A DNA stretch of 64,000 nt from Pseudomonas salomonii (GCF_900107155.1 NZ_FNOX01000003.1:248001-312000); one strand, 5' to 3'. Shown: positions 1 through 9,670, counted from the stretch's first letter. The notes: generated by a model not told the origin, from the letters alone. Numbers and translations are program-made.

Positions 1-1152
1 GATGGCCCGTACGATCATCTCAACCTCTTTGCCATCCAGCGTCAGCGGCGGCAACAGGCGGATGATCTTGCCCCGCGTCACATTGATCAGCAGCCCCTGC
101 TCCTGTGCCGCACGCTGGGCCAGGTCACGGTAAGGCCTGGCCAGCTCGATGCCGACCATCAAGCCTTGCCCGCGAATCGCCAGCACCTGCGGGTGCTCGC
201 TCAACTCCACCCGCAACCGCGCCAGCAGGCGCTCGCCCTGTCGCGCGGCGTTGTGCAGCAAACCTTGTTCTTCAATGATGTCCAACACCGTGCAACCCAC
301 GCGACAAGCCAGCGGGTTACCGCCAAACGTGCTGCCATGGCTGCCTGGCGTGAACAACTGGGCCACGGCGTCTCGGGCCAGGCACGCGCCGATGGGCACG
401 CCATTGCCGAGGCCTTTGGCCAGGGTTATCACGTCGGGCACGATGCCTTCATGCTGGAACGCAAACCAGGCGCCGGTGCGGCCGATACCGGTCTGGATTT
501 CATCGAGCATCATCAACCAGCCGTGGCGCGTGCAGTGATCGCGCAGCGCCTTCAGGTAACCGGGCGGCGCGGGCAACACGCCGCTTTCACCCTGGATCGG
601 CTCGAGCAGGACCGCCGCGATGCGCGTGCCGAATTTTTCAGTAATGGCCGCCAATGCGGCCAAGTCGCCAAAGCGCACCTTAAGAAAATCCCCCGGCAGG
701 CGCTGGAAACCCAAGCGCACCGAAGGCCCGTCACTGGCGGCCATGGTGCCGAGGGTGCGCCCGTGAAATGCGTTTTCCATCACCACCACCAGCGGCTCTT
801 CGATGCCTTTTTTCCAACCGTGCAGCCGCGCCAGTTTCAGCGCGGTCTCGTTGGCTTCGGCGCCGGAGTTATTGAAAAACGCACGGTCCAGGCCGGACAA
901 CTGCGCCAGCCGCTCGGCCAGGCGCTGCTGCCAGTCGATGCTGTAGAGGTTCGACGTGTGCAGCAACAGGCCCGCCTGCTCGCTGATCGCCGTGACCAAT
1001 TTGGGGTGGGAGTGCCCGACATTGGTTACCGCCACCCCAGCCACGGCGTCGAGGTATTCACGGCCCTGCTGGTCCCACAGGCGCGTGCCCAGGCCACGGG
1101 TAAAGCTCAGGGCCATGGGTTGATAGGTGGTCATCAGGCAGGCGGCGGTCAT
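1..1152 (-). CDS. Class-III PLP aminotransferase, acetylornithine aminotransferase type (3' end outside window)
   Basis: The product (384 residues in the window) is a fold-type I, PLP-dependent omega-aminotransferase of the ArgD/acetylornithine family, which moves an amino group between an N-acylated diamine and 2-oxoglutarate in the cytoplasm. Visible landmarks are [13 protein letters not shown] near residue 95-106, the acid motif [12 protein letters not shown] near 216-227, and the probable Schiff-base lysine in TLAKGLGNG (Lys246). The reading frame is open to base 1, so only a few C-terminal residues are missing. The ATG at 1152 has a GGAG about 9 bases upstream; an in-frame ATG at 1134 is the alternative. 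It is divergent from a LysR gene at 1256, which may regulate it. Pseudomonas carry several paralogues of this family, so the exact substrate is not certain. Confidence 0.85.
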   Translation of the reverse strand, partial: MTAACLMTTYQPMALSFTRGLGTRLWDQQGREYLDAVAGVAVTNVGHSHPKLVTAISEQAGLLLHTSNLYSIDWQQRLAERLAQLSGLDRAFFNNSGAEANETALKLARLHGWKKGIEEPLVVVMENAFHGRTLGTMAASDGPSVRLGFQRLPGDFLKVRFGDLAALAAITEKFGTRIAAVLLEPIQGESGVLPAPPGYLKALRDHCTRHGWLMMLDEIQTGIGRTGAWFAFQHEGIVPDVITLAKGLGNGVPIGACLARDAVAQLFTPGSHGSTFGGNPLACRVGCTVLDIIEEQGLLHNAARQGERLLARLRVELSEHPQVLAIRGQGLMVGIELARPYRDLAQRAAQEQGLLINVTRGKIIRLLPPLTLDGKEVEMIVRAI

Positions 1153-1255
1153 GGTGGCAGGCTCCAGTGCATCGTTGTGAGGCTGCCAGTATCGTTAGCC
1201 ACCTGAGCTGGATAAACTGCGCATTCCTGCAATGACTTTAAACCAGGACTTGATA

Positions 1256-2161
1256 ATGGATCTGTTCCAGTCGATGTCGGTGTACGTGAAAGTGGTCGAA
1301 GCCGGCAGCATGACCGCCGCCGCGCAGGAATGCGGGCTGTCGACCACCATGGTCGGCAACCACTTGCGCGCGCTGGAGCAACGGCTGGGGGTCAGCTTGC
1401 TGAAACGCACCACGCGCAAACAGAGCCTCACCGAATTTGGCGGGCAGTATTACCAGCGTTGCCTGGAGGTGCTGGGGCTGGTGGCCGACTCTGAACTTTT
1501 GGCGGAGCAGATCCACAGCGAAACGCCCAAAGGCAGCCTGCGCATCACCGCGCCACCGGTGTTCGGCACCGAACGCCTCACACCAGCCTTGAGCGAATTT
1601 GCCCAACGCTACCCGCAGATCAATCTGTATGTCGAACTCAGCAATGAGCGCATGGACCTGATCGACAGCGGCTTCGACGTTGCGATCCGCCTGGGCGAGC
1701 TGGAAACCTCAAGCCTGATCGCCCGGCCCATGCAGGCCTACACCCTGACGCTCTGCGCGTCACCGGCGTACCTGGCGCGACGTGGCATTCCGCAGACGCC
1801 CGACGACTTGCGCCAGCACGACTGCCTGGCGTTTGCCTACCCGGCGAACGACAACTGGCGCGACACCAGCAAACTGTGGCGCATGACAGGCGATGAAGGC
1901 GAAGTGGAGGTGCCGGTGGCCGGCGCATTGACCATCAACAGCTCCCAAGGCTTGCGCCAGGCGGCCGTGAACGGCATGGGCATCATCATGCTGGCCGATG
2001 CCCTGGTGCAACCGGACCTGGAGAGCGGCAAGCTGGTGGCGTTGCTGACCAAATATCAACTGCCCAGCCGCCCCATGCACCTGCTCTACCGACAGGACCG
2101 CTACCGCCTGCCCAAACTGCGCGCCTTCGTGGATTTCGCCATGGAAAAGTGGGCGCGCTAA
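1256..2161 (+). CDS. LysR-family transcriptional regulator
   Basis: A 301-residue LysR-type regulator. The N-terminal winged HTH (about residues 1-60) has the usual pattern, with AAAQECGLSTTMVGNHLRAL followed by the wing RTTRKQSLTE. The rest is the periplasmic-binding-like effector domain. The chosen start, ATG 1256 (MDLFQSM), follows AGGA about 9 bases upstream and matches the family N-terminus; an ATG at 1232 is less likely. It diverges from the aminotransferase gene, the classical arrangement for a LysR gene and its target, so control of that neighbour is a fair inference. Its stop overlaps the stop of the convergent HAD gene by a few bases. Confidence 0.9.
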   Translation: MDLFQSMSVYVKVVEAGSMTAAAQECGLSTTMVGNHLRALEQRLGVSLLKRTTRKQSLTEFGGQYYQRCLEVLGLVADSELLAEQIHSETPKGSLRITAPPVFGTERLTPALSEFAQRYPQINLYVELSNERMDLIDSGFDVAIRLGELETSSLIARPMQAYTLTLCASPAYLARRGIPQTPDDLRQHDCLAFAYPANDNWRDTSKLWRMTGDEGEVEVPVAGALTINSSQGLRQAAVNGMGIIMLADALVQPDLESGKLVALLTKYQLPSRPMHLLYRQDRYRLPKLRAFVDFAMEKWAR

Positions 2162-2781
2162 AAGCTCACGCCCAACTCACGCAAACGCGCCGCAGTGCGC
2201 TCGGCCGACACATGGTGAATGCCCTGCCAGCCGAGGGCTTCAGCGGCCTCGATATTGCCGGCAACGTCGTCGATAAACACCACTTCACTGGCCTGGATAT
2301 CCGGCAAGTGACCACGTACCTGGGCAAGGCTGGCGTGATAGATCGCGGGATCGGGCTTGATCAACTTCAACTCGCCGGACACGACGATATCGCGCAAGTG
2401 CTGCAGAAACGGATAGTTGGCCCGTGCGTAAGGAAAGGTTTCAGCCGACCAGTTGGTGAGCCCGAACAGCGGCATATCCGCCTTGTGCAATGCCTCAAGA
2501 ATCGCCACGCCTTCGGGCAGCGTGCCCCGCAGCATTTCGTGCCAGCGCTCGTAATAGGCCTGGATCAAGGGTTCGTGTTGCGGGTGTTGCTCGATAAGAT
2601 GGCGAGTGCCTTCGGCCAGGCTGCGGCCGGCGTCCTGTTCGGTGTTCCAGGCTTGGGTGCAGATGTTATCGAGGAACCATTGCCGCTCTTGCTCGTCGGC
2701 AATCAGCTGGCGGTAAAGGTGCTGCGGGTTCCAATCGAAGAGGACACCGCCAAAATCAAAAACTACTGCACGAATCGTCAT
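2158..2781 (-). CDS. HAD-superfamily subfamily IA hydrolase
   Basis: A 207-residue HAD hydrolase, probably a small-molecule phosphatase. Motif I is VVFDFGGVLFDWNP with the nucleophile Asp9; the second acid position of the usual DxD is Gly, as in several subfamily IA members. Motif II is LTNWS, motif III is the Lys in KPDPAIY, and motif IV is VVFIDDVAGN. The start at 2781 has an excellent GGAGGA seven bases upstream; a longer reading back to 2919 would run through a REP-like hairpin and has no ribosome site. The substrate cannot be told from the sequence. Confidence 0.88.
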   Translation of the reverse strand: MTIRAVVFDFGGVLFDWNPQHLYRQLIADEQERQWFLDNICTQAWNTEQDAGRSLAEGTRHLIEQHPQHEPLIQAYYERWHEMLRGTLPEGVAILEALHKADMPLFGLTNWSAETFPYARANYPFLQHLRDIVVSGELKLIKPDPAIYHASLAQVRGHLPDIQASEVVFIDDVAGNIEAAEALGWQGIHHVSAERTAARLRELGVSF

Positions 2782-2893
2782 CAGATCCTCCGTTAGCGTG
2801 GCTTGATAGCCGAGGGAGTCTGGCAGATTTTGGAAAGGAAGAGTTGCGCGCCGAAGCGTGGGAAGGTTCCCAAAAGGGAGGCTTACAAAGATC

Positions 2894-2928
2894 AAATGTG
2901 GGAGCAAGCCCGCTCCCACATTTTTTTT
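2894..2928. repeat. REP-type palindrome with T-tract
   Basis: An 11-base inverted repeat AATGTGGGAGC / GCTCCCACATT with a 6-base loop, followed by eight T. The core GTGGGAGC...GCTCCCAC is the type of repetitive extragenic palindrome scattered through P. fluorescens genomes; a second copy lies at 13698. It sits between fabV (its 3' end) and the HAD gene and could also end transcription on the plus strand. Confidence 0.75.
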
Positions 2929-2936
2929 GAGCGTGT

Positions 2937-4142
2937 TTAGGCTTGGATCAGGCCCTTGATCTTCACAGTCGGGTTCACATCCGCTTCATAGTCCACGCCG
3001 TCGATTTCAAACCCGAACAAGCGCAGGAACTCCGCCTTGTAGCCGGCAAAATCGCTGATCTCGTTGACGTTGTCGTCGGTCACCTGGTTCCACAGTGCAG
3101 CCACGGCGTCCTGAACCTTCGGCTCCAGCTCAGCCAGGTCGGCGCGCAGGCGGCCGTCGGCGTCCAGCTTCGGCTCGCTGCCGTACAGGCTGTCTTTGAA
3201 CAAGCCGTAAACCTGTTCGATGCAACCTTCGTGGGTGCCCTGCTCTTTCATCACTTTAAACAGCAGCGACAGGTACAGCGGCATGATCGGGATGGCCGAG
3301 CTGGCCTGGGTAACCACGGCCTTGAGCACTGACACACGGGCGTCGCCCTTCAGCGCAGCGAGGTTGTCGCGCAGGGTCAGGACTTTTTTGTCGAGGTCTT
3401 TCTTGGCTTCGCCGATGGAACCGTTCCAGTAGATATCCTGGGTCAGCTTCTCGCCGAGGTAGGTGAACGCGGTGGTCTTGGCGCCTTCGGCCAGCACATC
3501 GGCGTCACGCAGGGCGTTGATCCACAGCTGCCAGTCTTCGCCGCCCATGACTTTGACGGTGCCGTCGATTTCTTCCTGGGTTGCAGGCTCAAGGGTGGTG
3601 TCGACCACCACGCCTTTGTCGGTGTTGATACCGCGCAGGGTCACGGCCTTGCCGATCGGCTTGAGGGTGGAGGTGTGCACCACGCCTTGCGGGTCGGTAC
3701 GGCGTGGCGCGGCCAGGCTGTAAACCACCAGGTCGATCTTGCCCAGGTCTTTCTTGATGGTTTCGATGGTCAGGCGCTTGATCTCGTCAGAGAACGCGTC
3801 GCCGTTGATGCTCTTGGCGTACAGGCCTTTTTCCACGGCAAACTTCTCGAACGCCGCGCTGTTGTACCAGCCGGCGGAGCTCAGCTTGCCTTCTTCGCCT
3901 TCTTTCTCAAAAAACACGCCCAGGGTGTCGGCGCCGCAGCCAAACGCAGCACTGATGCGCGCGGCCAGGCCGTAACCGGTGGAAGCACCGAGAACCAGCA
4001 CCTTCTTGGGGCCGCCTTCGATGGCGCCGCTTTTGGATACGCTGCTGGTTACGTAGTCGATCTGCTCTCGGACGTTCGCTTCACAGCCAACAGGGTGAGC
4101 GGTCACACAGATAAAGCCACGAACCCGCGGTTTGATGATCAT
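2937..4142 (-). CDS. fabV: FabV-type enoyl-[acyl-carrier-protein] reductase
   Basis: A 401-residue NADH-dependent trans-2-enoyl-ACP/CoA reductase of the FabV type, which carries out the last step of fatty acid elongation and, in this family, tolerates triclosan. The cofactor-binding glycine motif [12 protein letters not shown] is near residues 49-60. The FabV active site, Tyr with Lys nine residues on ([10 protein letters not shown]), is present, and the length is normal. The start ATG 4142 ([10 protein letters not shown]) is the conserved family N-terminus and has GGAAGAGG upstream; a longer upstream reading is not supported. Transcribed alone, with a REP hairpin just after the stop. Confidence 0.95.
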   Translation of the reverse strand: MIIKPRVRGFICVTAHPVGCEANVREQIDYVTSSVSKSGAIEGGPKKVLVLGASTGYGLAARISAAFGCGADTLGVFFEKEGEEGKLSSAGWYNSAAFEKFAVEKGLYAKSINGDAFSDEIKRLTIETIKKDLGKIDLVVYSLAAPRRTDPQGVVHTSTLKPIGKAVTLRGINTDKGVVVDTTLEPATQEEIDGTVKVMGGEDWQLWINALRDADVLAEGAKTTAFTYLGEKLTQDIYWNGSIGEAKKDLDKKVLTLRDNLAALKGDARVSVLKAVVTQASSAIPIMPLYLSLLFKVMKEQGTHEGCIEQVYGLFKDSLYGSEPKLDADGRLRADLAELEPKVQDAVAALWNQVTDDNVNEISDFAGYKAEFLRLFGFEIDGVDYEADVNPTVKIKGLIQA

Positions 4143-4417
4143 AAAATTTCTGCCTCTTCCAAGGGGTCGACGGCCAGTGGTGGCCATTCAACTTCAATCG
4201 TACCGGTCTATGACGCGCGAAAAACCGAAGCGTCACGATAGACGTAAATCTTCTGTTTACAAAATTCAATCGGCAAAACCGCGGGCGCAGTGCACCGCCT
4301 GGTTAAAAACTGTGTCCGGCTTTCACAAATTCGCAATATTTAAAACGCCCGGCACCTTGATAACCCACTATCATGGCGGGATTGTTTCGCTTTGTTTCAG
4401 GTCCGGAGCCTCGCTTC

Positions 4418-5242
4418 ATGAGTAAAAGTGCTGTGCAAAAAAAATTGGTCTCAGTCGCCTGGGTGCTCGGCGTACTGCTGTTCATCTATTGCTTTCCGCT
4501 CACCAGCCTGGTGTTTCTGCTGCTGGTGCTGTTCTGCGGCATTTATGACTTCCTGCGCAACGGCCTGTACGACCGCGACACCATCAAGAAATACTTCGTC
4601 GGCAACGGCCGCAACACCTGGATATTGGCGCCGTTCAATACCCTGTTCGACCTGTTGAGCCTGCGCAACCGCCACGTCTACACCATGGGCGACCTGCCGC
4701 CGGCCTGGCGCGAAGACCTGCAACAGGTCATCGACGACGCCATGGCCAACAAGGACGAAATCATCAGCTACCTCGACGAGCGCATGGCCGAGAAAAAGCG
4801 CGGCATGCTGTTCTTCCAATGGTACGGCCGCCCGATCGAAACCACGCTGGACATCCCGCAACTGCGCAAGAAACTGCCGTTTGTGAAGACCATCGGCGTG
4901 TCGGTGTTCAACGAAAACCGCTCCACGTCCTTCCACTTCGGCCCGCTGCGCATGATGTTCCGCGTGCTCTACAACATGGCGCCGGCGCCCCATCATGACG
5001 GTGTCTACATCCAGGTGGGCAAGCATAAGCACTACTGGCACGATGACCCGCTGTTCATCTTCGATGACACGCTGATGCATGCCTCCTTCAACAAAAACGA
5101 CGCAAAGCGTTACTGCCTGTTCATTGACATCGTGCGGCCGACCTTGCTGCCCTCGGTGCTGAATGCCGTGATTTCGGGCTTTGCCGGGCTGGTGTTTACC
5201 CTGCGTCGGGTTTTCTACAAAAACTGGAAGCTGATTCAGTAA
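4418..5242 (+). CDS. Aspartyl/asparaginyl beta-hydroxylase-family membrane protein (LpxO-like)
   Basis: A 274-residue protein with one or two N-terminal membrane segments (about residues 12-48, rich in Leu/Val/Phe) and a cytoplasmic domain that resembles Fe(II)/2-oxoglutarate hydroxylases of the aspartyl/asparaginyl beta-hydroxylase family. The stretches FNENRSTSFHFG, MAPAPHHDG and FDDTLMHASFN contain the likely iron ligands. The related enzyme LpxO hydroxylates lipid A acyl chains at the inner membrane, so a role in lipid or peptide hydroxylation is plausible but not proven. ATG 4418 has GGAG ten bases upstream; an earlier in-frame ATG at 4373 lacks a site. Confidence 0.75.
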   Translation: MSKSAVQKKLVSVAWVLGVLLFIYCFPLTSLVFLLLVLFCGIYDFLRNGLYDRDTIKKYFVGNGRNTWILAPFNTLFDLLSLRNRHVYTMGDLPPAWREDLQQVIDDAMANKDEIISYLDERMAEKKRGMLFFQWYGRPIETTLDIPQLRKKLPFVKTIGVSVFNENRSTSFHFGPLRMMFRVLYNMAPAPHHDGVYIQVGKHKHYWHDDPLFIFDDTLMHASFNKNDAKRYCLFIDIVRPTLLPSVLNAVISGFAGLVFTLRRVFYKNWKLIQ

Positions 5243-5391
5243 GTTCTGCGGCATGATGGTGTTGACGGTATTTGCGCCCTGCCCTTGCGGCGGCCAAACT
5301 AACCGTCCAGTGCGACCGAGTTCGGCGCTCACCATTCTCCAGCCATCGCCGCCCCTGGCGGCTGCGATGGCTGTGCTTTCAAGGAATCAGA

Positions 5392-6765
5392 ATGCTCCAA
5401 CGTCAAGTCATCAATGCCTCCGTCAGCCCCAAGGGTAGCCTCGAAACCCTGTCCCAACGTGAAGTCCAGCAACTGAGTGAAGCCGGTACCGGCAGCATCT
5501 ACACGTTGTTCCGCCAGTGCGCCCTGGCCATCCTCAACACCGGCGCGCATATCGACAACGCCAAGACCATCCTCGACGCCTACAAAGACTTTGAAGTGCG
5601 TATCCACCAGCAAGACCGTGGCGTGCGCCTGGAACTGTTGAATGCGCCCGCCGATGCCTTCGTCGATGGCGAAATGATCGCCAGCACCCGCGAAATGCTC
5701 TTCAGCGCCCTGCGCGATATCGTCTACACCGAGAACGAGCTGGACAGCCAGCGCATCGACCTGAGCAACTCCCAGGGCATCACCGACTACGTGTTCCACC
5801 TGCTGCGCAACGCCCGTACCTTGCGCCCCGGTGTCGAGCCGAAAATCGTGGTGTGCTGGGGCGGGCACTCGATCAATACCGAAGAATACAAATACACCAA
5901 GAAGGTCGGCCACGAACTGGGCCTGCGCAGCCTCGACGTGTGCACCGGCTGCGGCCCCGGCGTGATGAAAGGCCCGATGAAAGGCGCGACCATTTCCCAC
6001 GCCAAGCAACGCATCACCGGCGGCCGTTACCTGGGCCTGACCGAGCCGGGCATCATCGCCGCCGAAGCGCCAAACCCTATCGTTAACGAGCTGGTGATTC
6101 TGCCGGACATCGAAAAACGCCTGGAAGCCTTTGTGCGCGTGGGCCACGGCATCATCATCTTCCCGGGCGGCGCCGGCACGGCCGAAGAGTTCCTGTACCT
6201 GCTGGGCATCCTGATGCACCCGGACAACCGCGACGTGCCGTTCCCGGTCATCCTCACCGGGCCGAAACAGGCCGCGCCGTACCTGCAACAGTTGCACGCG
6301 TTTGTGGGCGCCACCCTTGGTGAAGCGGCCCAGGCGCACTACCAGATCATCATCGACGACCCGGCCGAAGTGGCGCGCCAGATGACTGCCGGGCTCAAGG
6401 CCGTGAAGCAGTTCCGTCGTGAGCGCAATGACGCGTTCCACTTCAACTGGCTGCTGAAGATCGACGAAGGCTTCCAGCGCCCGTTCGACCCCACCCACGA
6501 AAACATGGCCAGCCTGCAACTGAGCCACGCGCTGCCGCCCCATGAACTGGCGGCCAACCTGCGCCGTGCGTTCTCGGGGATTGTGGCCGGTAACGTCAAG
6601 GACAAGGGCATTCGCCTGATCGAGCAGCACGGCCCGTATGAGATCCACGGCGACCCGGCGATCATGAAGCCGTTGGACGAGCTGTTGCAGGCGTTCGTCG
6701 CCCAGCACCGCATGAAGTTGCCGGGCGGCGCAGCCTATGTGCCGTGCTATCGCGTGGTGCAGTAA
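5392..6765 (+). CDS. ppnN: Pyrimidine/purine nucleotide 5'-monophosphate nucleosidase PpnN
   Basis: A 457-residue member of the YgdH/PpnN family, which cleaves nucleoside monophosphates to base and ribose 5-phosphate in the cytoplasm. The central LOG-like (lysine-decarboxylase-like) domain carries the signature FPGGAGTAEEF near residues 257-267, and an upstream VCTGCGPGVMKGPMKG loop near 180-195. The length fits E. coli PpnN (about 454). The start ATG 5392 has AAGGAA upstream. Bases 5243-5391 before it hold only a short leader. In E. coli the enzyme is activated by (p)ppGpp; whether this one is cannot be seen here. Confidence 0.93.
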   Translation: MLQRQVINASVSPKGSLETLSQREVQQLSEAGTGSIYTLFRQCALAILNTGAHIDNAKTILDAYKDFEVRIHQQDRGVRLELLNAPADAFVDGEMIASTREMLFSALRDIVYTENELDSQRIDLSNSQGITDYVFHLLRNARTLRPGVEPKIVVCWGGHSINTEEYKYTKKVGHELGLRSLDVCTGCGPGVMKGPMKGATISHAKQRITGGRYLGLTEPGIIAAEAPNPIVNELVILPDIEKRLEAFVRVGHGIIIFPGGAGTAEEFLYLLGILMHPDNRDVPFPVILTGPKQAAPYLQQLHAFVGATLGEAAQAHYQIIIDDPAEVARQMTAGLKAVKQFRRERNDAFHFNWLLKIDEGFQRPFDPTHENMASLQLSHALPPHELAANLRRAFSGIVAGNVKDKGIRLIEQHGPYEIHGDPAIMKPLDELLQAFVAQHRMKLPGGAAYVPCYRVVQ

Positions 6766-6911
6766 CTGGCGCTGCACCGCCACACATTTGATTTCCACCA
6801 ATAGGCCGGGGTGTGCCCGTTCGGACACCCCGATTGTGGTCCAGGCGCGTAGCCGGCGCGTTCGACAATGGGTTGCATGGCGGCGGGGATAATGAGCTGA
6901 CGTTCGGTCAT
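6766..6911 (-). pseudogene. RidA-family gene with a large internal deletion
   Basis: The minus strand from 6911 starts with an SD-preceded ATG and encodes about 23 residues typical of a RidA/YjgF-family N-terminus (MTERQLIIPAAMQPIVERAG). In another frame, bases about 6834-6770 read IGVSERAHPGLLVEIKCVAV, the family C-terminal strand motif (PGLLVEI). The middle of the roughly 130-residue protein, about 75-80 residues, is missing and the two ends are out of frame, so the gene is broken. This identification is from memory of the family pattern. Confidence 0.7.
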
Positions 6912-7067
6912 AGCTTGTATCTCTTTGGGTCGCAGGCGGGCGTGTGAGCGCGCAACGTTCGAGCTAGGGTTTTACTTGTTACCCACTCACTCACATCAGC
7001 CGAGCACCCTATGGACCAACGGATCTTGTCCTTCATCAATCCTTACCCTAACGTAAGGAATATCACG

Positions 7068-7325
7068 ATGGAGATCTTCGCTATGGCCACCGCCACACTC
7101 ACCTCAAAAGGGCAAATCACTATCCCCGTGCAAGTGCGCACCGCGCTTGGCCTGGAAACAGGCGACCGGGTTGAATTTGTCGAAACGGAAGACGGCAGGT
7201 TTTCCATTATCGCCGCGAGCAAAACCGTGCAGGACCTCAAGGGGCTGATCCGCAAGCCCGCACAGGCCGTGTCGATCGAAGACATGAACCGCGCCATCGC
7301 CGCGCAAGGAGCAAACGCCGGATGA
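7068..7325 (+). CDS. AbrB/MazE/SpoVT-type antitoxin
   Basis: A small (85-residue) antitoxin with an N-terminal swapped-hairpin AbrB domain: LTSKGQITIPVQVRTALGLETGDRVEF is the hallmark. The C-terminal third should be the part that wraps the toxin. It overlaps the PIN-domain gene by four bases (ATGA), the usual arrangement of a type II pair, and is expected to repress its own promoter. ATG 7068 has AAGGA eight bases upstream; ATG 7083 (MATATLTSKGQ) is a good alternative and is the more common N-terminus in relatives. Confidence 0.88.
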   Translation: MEIFAMATATLTSKGQITIPVQVRTALGLETGDRVEFVETEDGRFSIIAASKTVQDLKGLIRKPAQAVSIEDMNRAIAAQGANAG

Positions 7326-7717
7326 TCGGGCTCGATACCAATGTGCTGGTGCGCTACGTCACCCAGGATGACCCTGTGCAATCCCCCAAGGCCTCGGTGC
7401 TGATCGAGTCGCTCACCAGCGTGTCGCCGGGCTTTGTCAGCCTGGTGTCGGTGGTGGAATTGGTCTGGGTGCTGCAAAGCTGCTATCAATCGGCCAAAAG
7501 CGACGTGGTGACCGTGCTGGAAACGCTGCTGCGCACCCGTGAGCTGACCGTCGAGCACGCCGAGATCATCTGGCAGGCGCTGCGACGATTCACGGCCGGC
7601 AAAGCCGATTTCGCCGACTACCTGATCGAACGCTGCGCCCACGCAGCCGGCTGTGAATACACCGCCACCTTTGACCTCAACGCGGCCAAGGCCACGGGGA
7701 TGAAACGCCTGGCCTGA
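7322..7717 (+). CDS. PIN-domain ribonuclease toxin (VapC-like)
   Basis: A 131-residue PIN-domain protein, the toxin partner of the preceding AbrB-type antitoxin. The metal-binding acids are visible: Asp5 in GLDTNVLVRY, Glu in SVVELVWVL near residue 42, the Asp pair in KADFADYLI near 98-101, and Asp in ATFDLNAA near 115. Family members cut RNA in the cytoplasm. The start overlaps the antitoxin stop, so translation is probably coupled. Confidence 0.88.
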   Translation: MIGLDTNVLVRYVTQDDPVQSPKASVLIESLTSVSPGFVSLVSVVELVWVLQSCYQSAKSDVVTVLETLLRTRELTVEHAEIIWQALRRFTAGKADFADYLIERCAHAAGCEYTATFDLNAAKATGMKRLA

Positions 7718-7788
7718 GCCGCAGCATTGCGACGAATGCCGGGCTTTGGTAAAAAACGCCATCGCCCTTGATCAAGAGAACTCACCAC

Positions 7789-8163
7789 GTGCGCACGTTG
7801 CTGCTTGTTGCCATGGCCATGGCGCCCACCCTCGCTTTGGCCGACACCATCACCTGGCCCGACCTGCCGAAAACCTGTTTCGTCAGCGGCCGCTCCGCGA
7901 CCACCGTGGACATCGACAGCGGCTGCGCGGCATTTACGATGAATGTACAAGGCAAGCCGGCGGGTTCACCGATCAACGTGGATGTGCCGCAGTACGCCCT
8001 GCATATGGATGAAACCACCGGCAAGGAAACACCGGTGATCATCATCCAGGCCGAAGAACAAGGCGAGACCCAGATAGTTGGCTATCAGGAACTGGGCAGC
8101 GATCAACTCGGTGCCGCGTTGCTGCGTGAGGTCAAGCTGTTAGGTACCCAAAAGCCGAGCTAG
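7789..8163 (+). CDS. Exported protein of unknown function
   Basis: A 124-residue protein with a clear signal peptide (MRTLLLVAMAMAPTLALA, cleavage before DTITW), so it is probably periplasmic. Two Cys in the mature part (TCFVSG and SGCAAF) could form a disulfide. I do not recognise the family. The GTG at 7789 is preferred because AAGAGAAC lies about 8 bases upstream and the signal peptide begins there; an in-frame TTG at 7768 would add seven residues. Confidence 0.65.
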   Translation: MRTLLLVAMAMAPTLALADTITWPDLPKTCFVSGRSATTVDIDSGCAAFTMNVQGKPAGSPINVDVPQYALHMDETTGKETPVIIIQAEEQGETQIVGYQELGSDQLGAALLREVKLLGTQKPS

Positions 8164-8184
8164 CCGTTTTGTGAGGTGCCAGGT

Positions 8185-8514
8185 TCAGCGAACCCAGCCA
8201 CCGCGCTGCCAGTGGTAACCGTCATTGCGCTGCACCCAGTGCGGATGCACATAACGATAACCTTCGCGCACCTGCTCCCAATGGCCGTGCACCGCTACAT
8301 AGCGCCCGCCTTCCCAGCGCCAGTAACCGCGTGACCACACATAGCCATAGCGTGCCGCCGGCTCGACTTCGATCACTTGCACCGGCGGCGGCTGTGGCGC
8401 CACCACCTCGACATACTCACGTTGCACCGGCCCGCGCTCATGCACCACGCGCTCTTGTACACACCCGGAAGCCGCGACGACAAACGCCGCCAATGCCGCA
8501 TAACGTAGCAACAT
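8185..8514 (-). CDS. YXWGXW-repeat-type lipoprotein
   Basis: A 109-residue lipoprotein. The N-terminus is a type II signal with lipobox AASGC. The mature part is rich in Trp, Tyr and His in short repeats such as YVWSRGYWRWEGG and VHGHWEQV, the pattern of the small YXWGXW lipoproteins common in Proteobacteria. The start ATG 8514 has GAGGGG upstream. It is expected in the cell envelope; the function is not known. Confidence 0.8.
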   Translation of the reverse strand: MLLRYAALAAFVVAASGCVQERVVHERGPVQREYVEVVAPQPPPVQVIEVEPAARYGYVWSRGYWRWEGGRYVAVHGHWEQVREGYRYVHPHWVQRNDGYHWQRGGWVR

Positions 8515-8674
8515 ACACACCCCTCGGGCGCCAGCGCCCAACGAATACACCAGAAAAAAAATGCCCCCTTGCTGCAGCCTTGCTCCTGCTTGGCACTGGG
8601 TTATTTGTAACAGGTGGTGTCTGTCAGGTTGCTGAACCTGAGGTATTCGCACCCCAGGGCCGGTATTTGAGCGC

Positions 8675-9568
8675 TCAAGCAGGTCCGAATCGCCCCAGCA
8701 CCGTCTCGACAAAGCGCCGCAACTTGGCCGTGCGCTGGCGGTTCGCCGTGTAGACCAGATGCATCGAGCGGCTCGGCGCCTCAAAGCCTGGCAGCACCCG
8801 CACCAACTCGCCCTTGGCCAGTGCCGTGCGCAAGAAGTCTTCAGGGCCGAGCACGATGCCGAAACCATCCAGGGCAGCCATCATCAACGCCCGGCTTTCG
8901 TTGACCTGTAAACGGCTGGCAACCTGCACCTTGTGCACAGTGGTGCCTTGGTAAAAGACCCATTCACGCTCTGCAGGGCGTGACCAGAACGCATAGCCCA
9001 GACATTCGTGATGCTCTAGGTCTGACGGCAGCAAAGGCACGCCCCGTGCGGCCAGGTAGGCAGGCGCGGCGCAGGCCACCAGGCGATAAGGTGCCAGCGG
9101 CCGCGCCGTAAGGCCGGTCGTGGCCAGGGGACCGATGCGAAAAGCCGCTTCATAACCCTCCTCCACCAGGTCGACAAAACGGTCGGTCAGGTGCAAGTCG
9201 ATTTCCACATCCGGGTTGTCACGCAAAAACCCGGTAATCAGCGGCATCAGGCTGTAGGAGCCGAACGTCACCGGGGCGGTGACCTTCAACTTGCCGCGCG
9301 GGGTGTCATTCATGATCTGCGCCAGCGAATCGGCCGCTTCGGCTTCGGTCAGGATATGTTTGCAGCGCTCGTAGTACGCGCTACCCAACTCCGTCAGGCT
9401 TTGCCGGCGTGTGGTGCGGTTAAGCAAGCGGGCACCCAGGTGCTGCTCCAGCGCGGTGACATGCTTGGCCACCATTTGCGGCGACAGGTTCAAGCGCTCC
9501 GCCGCGCGGGCATAAGAGCCCAGCTCGGCGGCCGTGACAAACGCACTCATGCTGGTTAGACGGTCCAC
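8675..9568 (-). CDS. LysR-family transcriptional regulator
   Basis: A 297-residue LysR regulator with N-terminal HTH (AAERLNLSPQMVAKHVTAL, wing RTTRRQSLTELG) and a full effector-binding domain. It is divergent from the oxidoreductase gene at 9671, with about 100 bases between them, so it may control that gene and itself. It is a paralogue of the LysR at 1256, with the same RTTRxQSLTE wing. Confidence 0.92.
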   Translation of the reverse strand: MDRLTSMSAFVTAAELGSYARAAERLNLSPQMVAKHVTALEQHLGARLLNRTTRRQSLTELGSAYYERCKHILTEAEAADSLAQIMNDTPRGKLKVTAPVTFGSYSLMPLITGFLRDNPDVEIDLHLTDRFVDLVEEGYEAAFRIGPLATTGLTARPLAPYRLVACAAPAYLAARGVPLLPSDLEHHECLGYAFWSRPAEREWVFYQGTTVHKVQVASRLQVNESRALMMAALDGFGIVLGPEDFLRTALAKGELVRVLPGFEAPSRSMHLVYTANRQRTAKLRRFVETVLGRFGPA

Positions 9569-9670
9569 GATTAACTACTCCCAGTAACTACACCGACTCC
9601 AAACCACCCATTTATCACCCAATGGTTGCCAATCATCATAGCCACTTCCCCACTTCGCAGGAGCAAAGCC

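Noticed and set aside
166..1206. Long plus-strand reading frame opposite the aminotransferase
   Set aside because: Shadow of the minus-strand gene in GC-rich DNA: no family, His/Arg/Ala-rich, no ribosome site.
4451..5335. Minus-strand reading frame opposite the hydroxylase-like gene
   Set aside because: Val/Gln/His-rich shadow with no family match.
5329..6828. Long minus-strand reading frame opposite ppnN
   Set aside because: Shadow caused by high GC; only the first 20 residues are meaningful, as the end of the broken RidA-type gene.
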